A stretch of 64,000 nucleotides of DNA from positions 218,474 through 282,473 of the forward strand of contig NZ_JAMQAW010000011.1 in assembly GCF_023701525.1 (NCBI RefSeq), read 5' to 3'. Shown here in pieces: positions 1 through 8,203 of this stretch. Position 1 is the first letter of the stretch. Each line of letters begins with the position of its first letter. This stretch comes from Streptomyces albipurpureus. Its GTDB lineage: Bacteria > Actinomycetota > Actinomycetes > Streptomycetales > Streptomycetaceae. The position numbers and the translations under genes are program-made. Below the pieces are notes generated by a model. It was not told where the DNA came from. It did no database searches and was given only the letters and a program-made list of their open reading frames with translations.

Positions 1-361
1 CGGTGGGCTGGGTGATCAGCGCCTCCACCCGCCCATCGGGCTGTAGCCGCCACCAGCCGCTCTCCCGAGCCGACGGCCGCAGAGGAGCGCCATCCCCGTC
101 GAGCAGCCAGGCGCGCGACTCATAGTGGAGGAAGGGACGCCCGTCATGGCTGAAGGTGACCTCCTGCGCATAGCTGAACTCCTCGTCGAGCGTCGGGTAT
201 CCACCACGACCCCGACCCGCCCAGGTGCCCAGGAACCCGATCAGGGGCGCCAGCAGGGCATGCGGCGCGGGCCCTTCGTCCGGCCGGAACGCGTCGGGGT
301 ACGGGTACTTCTGGGCAGGGTCGAACACGATGTGCGCTCCTAGGTCGAAGGCCGGTGTCAT
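1..361 (-). CDS. Nitrobindin-like heme-binding (FABP-type) protein, 3' end cut off
   Basis: The gene runs off the left edge, so only the first 120 codons are visible. The ATG is at 361-359. The visible protein matches the FABP/nitrobindin (DUF1794) beta-barrel family: a Pro/Asp-rich N-terminus, then LLAPLIGFLGTWAGRGRGGY with the family G-x-W-x-G-x-G signature, then YAQEVTFSHDGRPFLHYESR and a SGWWRLQPDGRVE strand. Known members are small cytosolic barrels that bind ferric heme and handle NO or peroxynitrite. It starts 66 bp after the stop of the upstream ABC gene on the same strand, so it may be the last gene of the iron operon. The C-terminal heme-ligand histidine lies outside the window, so heme binding cannot be confirmed. 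Confidence 0.85.
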   Translation of the reverse strand, partial: MTPAFDLGAHIVFDPAQKYPYPDAFRPDEGPAPHALLAPLIGFLGTWAGRGRGGYPTLDEEFSYAQEVTFSHDGRPFLHYESRAWLLDGDGAPLRPSARESGWWRLQPDGRVEALITQPT

Positions 362-427
362 TCGGCAGCCTAGGGCGTCGATCCGCTGCCGCCGGACAGC
401 GGTGTGTTGGACACCATGGCTGGGCCG

Positions 428-2293
428 TCAGCGGCCTCGACGCTGATGAGCGCTCTTCGGTTGCTCCGCGTGCACCGGCCTCGAAGGACCGTCTGTGCTC
501 CACGCTCGCCATAGCCGCGCGTAGGGGCCGCTGGCGGCGACGAGTTCCTCATGAGTGCCGGTCTCGACCACCCGTCCGGCGTCGAGTACGAGAACGCGGT
601 CCGCGGTCGCGGCCTGGGAGAGCCGATGGGCGATCACCAACGCCGCCCGCCCCCGGACAGCGGCAGTGGCGGCATGGTCCAGCAGGGCGGCGTCGACGGT
701 GCCGGCGTCAGCGGTGGCCTCGTCCAGGATCACCAACTCCGCGTCGGCGAGCACCAGCCGTGCGAGGGCGGCGAGTTGTGCCTGCGCCGCGGTCAGCGGA
801 TGGCCGCCGTGCCCAACCGGGGTGTCCAGCCCGTCGGGCAACGCGGACACCAGGGCCGTGGCGCCGACCGCCGCTAGTGCTCGCAGGATGCGCTCCTCGT
901 CCGCTACGGGGGTCGCGAGGGTGAGGTTGTCGCGGAGGGTACCGGTGAAGACGTGGGTCTCCTGGGTCACGGTCATGATCCCGGCCCTCGGGACGCTTCG
1001 GGTGATCCGGCCCGCAAGGGGCTGGTGAACGCCGGAGACGAGGGAGGCGATCGTTGACTTTCCGGACCCTGTCGCGCCGACCAGGGCGACCACCTCACCG
1101 CGAGCGATCCGAAGACTGACACCGGACAGCACCGGGTTGTGTGGGCGGTAGGCGAAGTGCACTTCCTCAGCCGTCACGGCAGCGACGGGGTCACCGTGGG
1201 TGGTTGTGCCCGGCCCATCGATGTCCGCGTCGTCTCCATCGGTCAAGGGCGTTGGCTCATGCCCATCCGGGGGGCAGGGGTGATGGATGACACCGATGAG
1301 TCGTCCGAGGGCTGCGAGGGCGGATTGCATATCGTCCATGACGAAGAGCAGCGCGTCGATCGGGGCGACCGTGCGCAGGAACAGCAGCGCGGCGGCGGTC
1401 ACCTGGCCGGGAGTGGCGTCGCCGGTGAGGGCGAGCCAGGCACCGATGCCGAGGACGGCGATCAGTCCGACCGCTTCGCCGAGGTTGAGACGCCCGAAGA
1501 GCCGATTCTGCACGATCCGGGTGCGCATGGCCCACCGCACCGCCTGCCAGGTGGAGTCCCTGATGCGTTCCAGTTGGCGGTTTTCGAGGCGGTGGGCGGT
1601 GACGGTGGGAAGCTCGGTGAGGGTGCCCAGGATGTGTTGCCCGCGCAGGGACTGGGCGGCGCGTTCGGCGGCGTAGACCTTCGGGGCGGTGCGCAGGTAC
1701 CAGTGCACGGTGAAGGCGTAGAACGGGATGGTGACCGCGAAACCGAGCAGGTAGCGGAGGTCGAGTGCGCCGAGGCCCACGGCGACGAGCACGATCGTGA
1801 ACCCCGATGCGCACAGGCGGGGCAGCACCTCCGGCAGGGGTCCCGAGATCTGGGCGATGTCGTCGCTGGCCCGGGTGACCACGTCCCCGGCGCCGGCGCT
1901 CTCCACCACCGGGCGCGGGAGGTCGAGGGCGGCGGCGACATAGGCCTCGCGCACTTCCGCGATCAGCGTCTCCGCGAAACGGGCCAACGCCGCCGCGGCA
2001 ACCCAGGCAAGTGCCCCCGCAGCGACCGCCGCACCGATCAGAAGCGCGACCCGCCACCAGAACCCACCCGGCGCCCCTGTCCCGTCGGCGGCGATCACCG
2101 TGTCCGTCAGACCGCCGACAACCAGGGGGAACACGAGGGACATGGCGGCCTCGGCCAGGAAGAGGAGCAGAATTCCGGCCAGGGCGAGGCGGCGGCCGTG
2201 CAGCGCCCTCCACAGTTCCGCAGCCACCTGCCCGCCTGAGGCGACCGGCAACAACCGGCCGTCGCTCGTTAGAACCGTCAGCGGCTCAGACAT
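428..2293 (-). CDS. ABC half-transporter (TMD-NBD), canonical Walker A, degenerate signature
   Basis: A 621-residue exporter-fold half-transporter with an N-terminal membrane domain (about residues 25-310) and a C-terminal nucleotide-binding domain. The NBD has an intact Walker A (GATGSGKST), Walker B (LVILDEATAD) and H-loop (VIAHRLSQ). The ABC signature that should read LSGGQ reads LTAAQ. The partner encoded just upstream has the reverse pattern, so the two should form a heterodimer with one consensus and one degenerate ATP site. The ATG overlaps the partner's stop by 8 bp. Next to a SIP-family flavoreductase, the pair recalls mycobacterial IrtAB and Yersinia YbtPQ, exporter-fold proteins that import ferric siderophores. 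Import rather than export is inferred from this context. It is the sixth gene of the operon. Confidence 0.88.
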   Translation of the reverse strand: MSEPLTVLTSDGRLLPVASGGQVAAELWRALHGRRLALAGILLLFLAEAAMSLVFPLVVGGLTDTVIAADGTGAPGGFWWRVALLIGAAVAAGALAWVAAAALARFAETLIAEVREAYVAAALDLPRPVVESAGAGDVVTRASDDIAQISGPLPEVLPRLCASGFTIVLVAVGLGALDLRYLLGFAVTIPFYAFTVHWYLRTAPKVYAAERAAQSLRGQHILGTLTELPTVTAHRLENRQLERIRDSTWQAVRWAMRTRIVQNRLFGRLNLGEAVGLIAVLGIGAWLALTGDATPGQVTAAALLFLRTVAPIDALLFVMDDMQSALAALGRLIGVIHHPCPPDGHEPTPLTDGDDADIDGPGTTTHGDPVAAVTAEEVHFAYRPHNPVLSGVSLRIARGEVVALVGATGSGKSTIASLVSGVHQPLAGRITRSVPRAGIMTVTQETHVFTGTLRDNLTLATPVADEERILRALAAVGATALVSALPDGLDTPVGHGGHPLTAAQAQLAALARLVLADAELVILDEATADAGTVDAALLDHAATAAVRGRAALVIAHRLSQAATADRVLVLDAGRVVETGTHEELVAASGPYARLWRAWSTDGPSRPVHAEQPKSAHQRRGR

Positions 2294-4031
2294 CGACTCT
2301 CGTCTCCTCGTGGATCACGACAACCAGGTCGGCGACGGTGCGGAAGGCGGCGGAGGCGGTGAGTACCAGTGTGGTCCGCCCGGCCCGGTGTTCCCGCAGT
2401 CGGGTGGCGATGCCCTGCTCGGTGACCGCATCCACCGAGGTGGTCGGCTCGATCAGTACCAGCACCTCGGGGTCGGCGGCGATCGACCGGGCCAGGGCGA
2501 CCCGCTGGCGCTGCCCACCCGACAGTTCCCATCCACCGTCGGCGAGCACGGTGTCGTATCCGTCGGGAAGTTCGGCGGCGTCAACACCCGCGACGGTCAG
2601 CGCAGTCCGTGCCGTCTCGACCGAGTTCGGGGTGGAGCCGGCGCGGACGTTGTCCAGCACCGTCCCGGCCAGCACTCCCGGCGTACGCGGGGCGACGAGC
2701 AGGTGCTCACGGAGCATCGTGGGATGGTGCTGGTGCACGGCCCGGCCACCATAGGTGACACCTCCCGCCGACGGCGCCGCCCGGAGGGTGAGGAGACCGG
2801 TGAGAGTCGCCTGGGCGGACTGCGGTAGATCGAGCACAGCGAACTGACCGGTGCGGACGGCGGCGTCGAGCACAACACCCTCGACCAGGCCGAGTTGGTC
2901 GAACACCAGGGCCCGGTCCACCTTGTCGACCGGCGCCGCCGTGCCGGCCGCGGCAGGATGGGGTGGGGTGGCCGCCAGATCGAGCACGCGCTGGGCGGAG
3001 GCCTGTGAGACCGCCCAGAACGACCCGAGCGTGCCCACCAGGCTGTCGAGGGGTCCGATCAGGGTGACCCCGACTCCGGCGACGGTGACCAGTTGCCCAG
3101 GCGTGATCTCCCCGCTGAAGGCCCGCGCTGCGGCGGCGATCACCACCGCGGCGGCAAAGGCCTGCGCCGTGGCGGTGCTCAGACCCTCGAACCGGGCCTG
3201 CGCACCGCGCGCCGACAGGGTCGCCCGCAACGCGGCACGGCTCACGCTCCGGTACCGGGCAGCAGCGGTGTGCTGGGCGTGCAGGCCTCGGATCACCCGA
3301 TATCCCGCCACCAGGTCGGCGGCCGCCGCAGCCGCATCGGCCAAACCCGCCTGCTCTGCCCCGCTGCCACGGCGCAGGGGCCGGGCGGCGAGATGCATCA
3401 GCAGCAGCACCACAGGCAGCGCGACGATCACCCCGATACCGAGGGCCGGGTGCACCCAGAACAGGATGCCGGCCGCGACGATCAGGCCGATGGCCTCGCC
3501 CGGCGGGTAGACGGTGACGTACAGGGCCAGACAGGCGCGGTGCACATCGGCGGTCGCCAGCGACAGCAGCCAGCCCGGTGCCCGGGCGGCCCCAGCCAGG
3601 CCGCGTTCGTCGAGGATGCGGCCGAGCACGGCCTGCGACAGCTCGTACTGCGCTCGCTGCACCCCGAACCAGCCCAGCCGCCCGCCGAAGCGGTATCCGA
3701 TGTTGATCAGGGCGTACAGGCCCATGAGTACGGCGAGCCAGCCCGTCAGCGCCGATCCGATCGAACCGAGGCTCGCCCCCGTGGAGGCTGGTGTGATCAC
3801 CGTGTCGACGAACTGCCCGACGGCAACCGGCACCGCCATCGTGGCGACGTTGAACACCACCAGCAGCAGCGCGCCGGGCAGCACCCACGCCCACGCGGAA
3901 CGGATGATCGCCCCACTCAACCGCGCCGGTGACCAGCCGGGATCGACGCGCAGCCGGGGCTCCCGGGGTGCGGCGCCGGCCTCGAACAGGCCCCAGCGCT
4001 GTTCGTCTCGTCTGCCTTGCGGTGCACACAT
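2286..4031 (-). CDS. ABC half-transporter (TMD-NBD), intact signature, lost Walker A
   Basis: A 581-residue half-transporter with about six membrane helices (residues 40-330) and an NBD. The signature LSGGQRQRV is perfect. The P-loop position reads VLDLPQSAQATLT with no Gly-Lys-Ser/Thr. Walker B reads VLVLIEPTTSVD, with Ile where the Mg-binding Asp belongs, and the H-loop is replaced by LTASAAF. This subunit can therefore supply a signature motif but cannot bind ATP normally at its own P-loop. The partner downstream (428-2293) is complementary. The ATG at 4031 lies 5 nt after the SIP-fusion stop. An in-frame ATG at 4076 would overlap that gene and has no better ribosome binding site. Confidence 0.87.
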   Translation of the reverse strand: MCAPQGRRDEQRWGLFEAGAAPREPRLRVDPGWSPARLSGAIIRSAWAWVLPGALLLVVFNVATMAVPVAVGQFVDTVITPASTGASLGSIGSALTGWLAVLMGLYALINIGYRFGGRLGWFGVQRAQYELSQAVLGRILDERGLAGAARAPGWLLSLATADVHRACLALYVTVYPPGEAIGLIVAAGILFWVHPALGIGVIVALPVVLLLMHLAARPLRRGSGAEQAGLADAAAAAADLVAGYRVIRGLHAQHTAAARYRSVSRAALRATLSARGAQARFEGLSTATAQAFAAAVVIAAAARAFSGEITPGQLVTVAGVGVTLIGPLDSLVGTLGSFWAVSQASAQRVLDLAATPPHPAAAGTAAPVDKVDRALVFDQLGLVEGVVLDAAVRTGQFAVLDLPQSAQATLTGLLTLRAAPSAGGVTYGGRAVHQHHPTMLREHLLVAPRTPGVLAGTVLDNVRAGSTPNSVETARTALTVAGVDAAELPDGYDTVLADGGWELSGGQRQRVALARSIAADPEVLVLIEPTTSVDAVTEQGIATRLREHRAGRTTLVLTASAAFRTVADLVVVIHEETRVDV

Positions 4032-4036
4032 CCGGG

Positions 4037-5887
4037 TCAGCCCCGAGGGGCGAGGGTGTAGAGGGTGTAGCCCCACCCGACCGTGGTGCGCTCCACGAGG
4101 TGCAGTCCCGCGGCGGTGAACAGCGCGCGGTGTGCTTCGTGATCCCGTGTGCCGCCGCCGTACAAGGCGAAGTCGATCAGATCGTCCTCGTAGTCGTGCT
4201 CGTCCGCCACATCCGGGTTGAGGACATCACCGAACACCAGCACCCGGCCGCCGGGGTTCAGGCTGCCGGCGGCCTGACGCAGCACATGGGCCGCGTCGGC
4301 GTCGGTGAGGGTGCGCAGCACATCTGCCAGGAGCACGGCGTCGGCGGGCACGGGGCGCGGCCCGAGCAGACTGCCGGGCTCGTAGGCGATGTGCTGGTTT
4401 GCCGGGTACACCCGTTGGAGGGCCTCGATCTCCGAGGGGGCGGCAACGATCGTTGCGCGCAGTTCGGGATGGACCTTGGTGAGGGCGGTGGCGAAGCTGC
4501 CGGGAGCCGGGCCTGCGACAGCGACCGTGGAGAGGCCGGCGAACGCGGCGGCAGCGGCGAGTGCGCCGGCGACGTAGAGCGCCTCCTCGGCCTCGTGCTC
4601 GGTGCGGGCGGCAAGCAGGGCGGGGTCGTTCTGGACGCGCTGGGCGTACTCGGCGCCGAACCATCGGGCGTGATCGCCCTGGCCGGTGCGCACGGCGGCG
4701 AGCAGTGACAGTACGCCGCCGAGTTCACGCTGGGCGCGCAGCCCATCGAGGTGGAAGGCTTCGGTGAGGTAGTCGCTCTCCAACTCGCCGCCCAGGCCGG
4801 TGAGTTGGTAGCGGTCGCCGTCGAGCCGTTCGGTCAGGTTGACGGCGGCGAGATAGCGCAGCAGTTTGCCGAGCCCTGCCGGGTCGCTGCCGGTCGCGGT
4901 GGCGAGCTCTGCGATGGTGCGCGGTTGACCGTCGAATGCGGCCGCGAGGCCGATGGTCGCCGCGATCCGGACGGCGAAGCCGGGGAGGATCTCGGCGAGT
5001 TCATGGAACCGCTTCGTTTCGTCCTCGCTCGCGGTGAAGTCGGGGAGCGAGGCGTCTTGGTCGGAGACCGCGACCTGTTGGCGACGCCAGTACCCGGTGA
5101 TGTCGACCTGTTCCTTGGCCAGGCCCTTCTCGTTCCTCAGCCACCGTCGGATCGGGGTGAGGGTGAGGGTTTCTCCGGCGATCCAGGCGTGTACCGTGCC
5201 CTGCCGCCAGGGAGCCTCGCGGATGGCGTCGAACAGCAGGGTGGTCGTGCCCGGTTCGGCACCGTCGCGGCTCAGCCAGGTCAGCGTCACCCCGTCCGGG
5301 ACCGGGAGGTCCTGCCGGTGCTGGGGCTGGCCGATCTCGATGAACACCTGGCCGCGGGCGCCGGCGGGCCACTCCTCCAGCCACCGGCCGATCGCCGGTA
5401 GCGCGGTCTCGTCACCGGCCACCAGCGTCCAGTCCGCGCCTTCGGGAGGAAGCGAGGAGGACTTCGGGCCGGCGATCTGCACCCGCTCACCCGGCCGCAC
5501 CCGATACGCCCAGGCCGCCGCGGGACCGACGCCGTGTTGGACGAAATCGATGTCCAGCTCTCCGGCCACCGGGTCCCAACGGCGCACGGTGTAGGTGCGG
5601 AAGAGCATATGAGGGTCTTCGCGGGGCCAGTTCAGCACGCCGTCCGCCTGCGTCGGTCCCACGGCGGCCTCGGCGTCGGGATGCTTGAGGATGATCTTGA
5701 ATTCATCATCGAACCCCTCCGAGCGGAACGCCGCCACCGGGTATCCGTTCGCCGCGGTGTGGGCGGCCAGTTCGGGACCGCCCAGGGTGACCCGCCGCAT
5801 CCCGGGCGTCACATCCGTCACACGGAGAACGTCCAGGGTGCGGGTGGTGATGGGGAATACCTCGATGGACCTCAGGCTGCGTGCCAT
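4037..5887 (-). CDS. Siderophore-interacting flavoreductase fused to methyltransferase-like domain
   Basis: A 616-residue two-domain protein. Residues 1-280 are a SIP/ViuB-type ferric-siderophore reductase: FAD motif RTYTVRRWD, NAD(P)H-side motif AGDETALPAIGRW, then HAWIAGE and the family ending GYWRRQ. Residues 290-616 look like a plant-type O-methyltransferase (family 2): a winged-helix dimerisation part (about 300-365) and a Rossmann part. The SAM motif reads VAVAGPAPGSFATAL instead of the usual acidic glycine-rich loop, so catalysis is doubtful. GGAGAAG lies 8 nt before the ATG at 5887. In mycobacteria a SIP domain is fused to the IrtA transporter; here it is on a separate protein beside two half-transporters. 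It probably reduces imported ferric siderophore in the cytosol; the role of the second domain is unknown. Confidence 0.85.
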   Translation of the reverse strand: MARSLRSIEVFPITTRTLDVLRVTDVTPGMRRVTLGGPELAAHTAANGYPVAAFRSEGFDDEFKIILKHPDAEAAVGPTQADGVLNWPREDPHMLFRTYTVRRWDPVAGELDIDFVQHGVGPAAAWAYRVRPGERVQIAGPKSSSLPPEGADWTLVAGDETALPAIGRWLEEWPAGARGQVFIEIGQPQHRQDLPVPDGVTLTWLSRDGAEPGTTTLLFDAIREAPWRQGTVHAWIAGETLTLTPIRRWLRNEKGLAKEQVDITGYWRRQQVAVSDQDASLPDFTASEDETKRFHELAEILPGFAVRIAATIGLAAAFDGQPRTIAELATATGSDPAGLGKLLRYLAAVNLTERLDGDRYQLTGLGGELESDYLTEAFHLDGLRAQRELGGVLSLLAAVRTGQGDHARWFGAEYAQRVQNDPALLAARTEHEAEEALYVAGALAAAAAFAGLSTVAVAGPAPGSFATALTKVHPELRATIVAAPSEIEALQRVYPANQHIAYEPGSLLGPRPVPADAVLLADVLRTLTDADAAHVLRQAAGSLNPGGRVLVFGDVLNPDVADEHDYEDDLIDFALYGGGTRDHEAHRALFTAAGLHLVERTTVGWGYTLYTLAPRG

Positions 5888-5892
5888 GGCTA

Positions 5893-6945
5893 TCACTTCT
5901 CCGGGTGGATGTCGGCCGTGATGGGGCTGGTGGACGGGACGGGGCCTGCCACCGATGCGTCTACGTCGAGTACGCCTGGTGTATCCGTTCCGCCAGGCTG
6001 AACAGGCACCCCAGGGGCAACGGGCGGAACGGGCTGGGCAGTCACCACGGGCCGCACTGGCCGGACAGGTGCCACCGGCGGCACTGGCTGGGCAGGTGCC
6101 GCTCGCGGGTCCAACGGCACCACCATCGGGGTACCGGTGACGGGGTCGGGAACGACCAGGGAACGCAACCCGAATACTTCCTCGATCAACTCCGCGGTGA
6201 TGACCTCGCCCGGTCTGCCGGTGGTGACGATGCCGCCGTTGTTCATGACCACCAGGTGGTCGGCGTAGCGAGCGGCCTGGTTCAGGTCGTGGAGAACCGT
6301 CACGATCGTCTTGCCCTGGTCGTGGAAGGTACGGAACAGCTCCATCAGTTCGTACTGGTGGGCGATGTCCAGGAACGTGGTCGGTTCATCCAGCAGCACG
6401 ATCGGCGTCTGCTGCGCCAGCAGCATCGCCACCCACACCCGTTGGCGCTGGCCCCCCGACAGTTCGTCCACCAGGCGCCCGGACAGTTCGGTCAGCCGGG
6501 TCGCCCGCATCGCAGCCGCGACGGCGTCCTCGTCCGATGGACGCCACTGATGGACCAGGCTCTGGTAAGGGGCACGACCGCGGGCCACCAGGTCCGCGAC
6601 CCGAATCCCGTCGGGAGCGAGGGAGGTCTGCGGGAGTAGGCCCATCCGGCGGGCGATCTCCTTGGACCGGTAGGTGCTGATCGCCCTGCCGTCCAGCAGT
6701 ACGCGGCCCGCCCTCGGGGTCAGCACTCGGGCGAGTGCCCGCAACAGGGTCGACTTGCCGCACCCGTTCGGCCCGATGATCGCCGTGAATGACCCATCGG
6801 GTATCCGCACCGACAGGTGCTCGGAGATGACGGTCCTGTCGTATCCGATCGTCGCCTCATCGACGACAAGCCGTGGCTGGGCTGCGACGGCCGTGTCATC
6901 GGGTGGTTGTTCGTCGGTTCGTTTCTGATCGGTCATGAGGTCCAT
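5893..6945 (-). CDS. FepC-type ferric-siderophore ABC transporter ATPase
   Basis: A 350-residue ATPase of the iron-siderophore importer family: Walker A GPNGCGKSTLLRAL, Q-loop LLPQTSLAPDG, signature LSGGQRQRV, Walker B VLLDEPTTFLD, H-loop VLHDLNQAARY. It should energise the two FecCD permeases encoded upstream. The last 95 residues are an unusual Pro/Val-rich tail with repeated PVPPVAP-type units, absent from ordinary FepC proteins. The start is set at 6945; the frame stays open upstream through an 18-bp repeat array to 7110, which would add a THRTGI-type hexapeptide repeat region. No good Shine-Dalgarno sequence decides between them. The stop is 5 nt before the SIP-fusion ATG. Confidence 0.9.
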   Translation of the reverse strand: MDLMTDQKRTDEQPPDDTAVAAQPRLVVDEATIGYDRTVISEHLSVRIPDGSFTAIIGPNGCGKSTLLRALARVLTPRAGRVLLDGRAISTYRSKEIARRMGLLPQTSLAPDGIRVADLVARGRAPYQSLVHQWRPSDEDAVAAAMRATRLTELSGRLVDELSGGQRQRVWVAMLLAQQTPIVLLDEPTTFLDIAHQYELMELFRTFHDQGKTIVTVLHDLNQAARYADHLVVMNNGGIVTTGRPGEVITAELIEEVFGLRSLVVPDPVTGTPMVVPLDPRAAPAQPVPPVAPVRPVRPVVTAQPVPPVAPGVPVQPGGTDTPGVLDVDASVAGPVPSTSPITADIHPEK

Positions 6946-6975
6946 GGGTTCGTTCTCTTCGGTGCGATCAGTGCG

Positions 6976-7065
6976 GTGGGTTCGAGGCGTGCGGTGAGTG
7001 ATGCCGGTGCGGTGGGTTCGAGCAGTGCGATGAGTGATGCCGGTGCGATGAGTGATGCCGGTGCG
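6976..7065. repeat. Five-unit 18-bp tandem repeat array between permease and ATPase genes
   Basis: Five contiguous 18-bp units of two related types in the order B-A-B-A-A: 6976-6993, 6994-7011, 7012-7029, 7030-7047 and 7048-7065. Type A is (G/A)TGAGTGATGCCGGTGCG; type B begins GTGGGTTCGAG. The unit is six codons long, so expansion or contraction keeps the frame. On the minus strand, in frame with the ATPase, it would encode THRTGI-like hexapeptides. It separates the permease stop from the ATPase start, where most genes of this operon overlap. Confidence 0.85.
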
Positions 7066-7075
7066 GTGGGTGCCG

Positions 7076-8203
7076 TCATGGGGAAACGCCGTACTGCCGT
7101 CGGGACTCACGGATCAGTAGCCGGATCAGATACAGACCGCCCAGGCAGACGGTGATCAGACCGACCGGGATCGGTCGATAGAACTGGGCGATGAGCATCG
7201 CGAGGAAGTGCGCGGCCGCCAGCAGTGCCGCCCCCATCGCGGCGGCCGAGAGCATGCTCACCCCGGGTGAGCGGGTCAGTCTCCGGGCCAGTTGCGGGGC
7301 GACGAGGGCGACAAACCCGATCGGCCCCGCCGCGGCGGTCACCAGCGCCGTCGTCGCGACGCCTACCACCAGCAATGCCAGTCGGGCGGGTTGGACCCTG
7401 GTGCCCAGGGTGATGGCCGCGTCGTCACCGAGCTCCAACCGACGCAGGTACGGCGCGAGGAGCACCGCCGCCAGAACGATCACCACGGCGATGACCAGCG
7501 AAGGGAACATGCCGCTCCACGCCACTCGGGTGATGGACCCGGCGCCCCAGAACCCGACGGTCATCGCGTCGGTGAGGTCGGCGCGGGCGATCAGATAGGC
7601 ATTGATCGAGCCGAGCATCGCCGACACACCGATGCCCACGATGATCAAACGGAAGCCCTGTACTCCGCGCCGGTAGGCCAGCACGTACACCAGCAACGCT
7701 GTGGCCAGACCGCCCACGATCGCCGCGCCGGCGACGGACCAGTAGCCGCCCCTGCCGAACACCAGGATGCACAGCACCACGGCCGTATAGGAGCCGGCGT
7801 CAAAACCGATCACATCCGGCGAGCCCAGCGGGTTACGGGTCAGCGACTGGAAGACGGCACCGCCGATGCCCAGCAGCGCGCCGAAGACGATTGCGGCCAC
7901 GACCACCGGCAGGCGCCACTCCACCACGATCACCCGGTGGAACTCCGCCCCGGAACCGGTGAGTGCCGCGATGACATCACCGATCGTCAAGGCGTACTCC
8001 CCGAACCGAATCGACATCACCGCCAGTGTCAGCGCCGCGAGGAACAGAACCGCGCTCACCGTGGCCAGGCGCACACCCATCCGCACGGAGAACCAACGGC
8101 AGCGAAGGCCGCGGACCTCGTATCCGAAATCGACTCTGTTCGGGTCGCGCTCGCTGGCCGTTGAGGCCTCGCCGGACGGGTTCCGCGCGATATCCGCGTT
8201 CAC
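7076..8203 (-). CDS. FecCD-family siderophore ABC permease (second subunit)
   Basis: A 375-residue polytopic membrane protein of the BtuC/FecCD family, with about nine or ten hydrophobic segments. It has the family blocks GALLGIGGAVFQSLTRNPLG and, late in the chain, AAGPIGFVALVAPQLARRLT, the cytoplasmic coupling region that contacts the ATPase. The start is the GTG at 8203, whose GTGA overlaps the stop of the upstream permease, giving translational coupling. The N-terminus (about 45 residues) is polar and cytoplasmic. With the gene at 8200-9252 it forms a heterodimeric permease. Confidence 0.92.
   Translation of the reverse strand: MNADIARNPSGEASTASERDPNRVDFGYEVRGLRCRWFSVRMGVRLATVSAVLFLAALTLAVMSIRFGEYALTIGDVIAALTGSGAEFHRVIVVEWRLPVVVAAIVFGALLGIGGAVFQSLTRNPLGSPDVIGFDAGSYTAVVLCILVFGRGGYWSVAGAAIVGGLATALLVYVLAYRRGVQGFRLIIVGIGVSAMLGSINAYLIARADLTDAMTVGFWGAGSITRVAWSGMFPSLVIAVVIVLAAVLLAPYLRRLELGDDAAITLGTRVQPARLALLVVGVATTALVTAAAGPIGFVALVAPQLARRLTRSPGVSMLSAAAMGAALLAAAHFLAMLIAQFYRPIPVGLITVCLGGLYLIRLLIRESRRQYGVSP

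Noticed and set aside
1139..2239. A 366-codon plus-strand frame opposite the ABC half-transporter
   Set aside because: Shadow of a clear ABC protein; Asp/Glu/Gly-rich with no family pattern.
6976..7065. Possible CRISPR array
   Set aside because: The units are contiguous 18-mers with no unique spacers and no cas genes; it is a simple tandem repeat.
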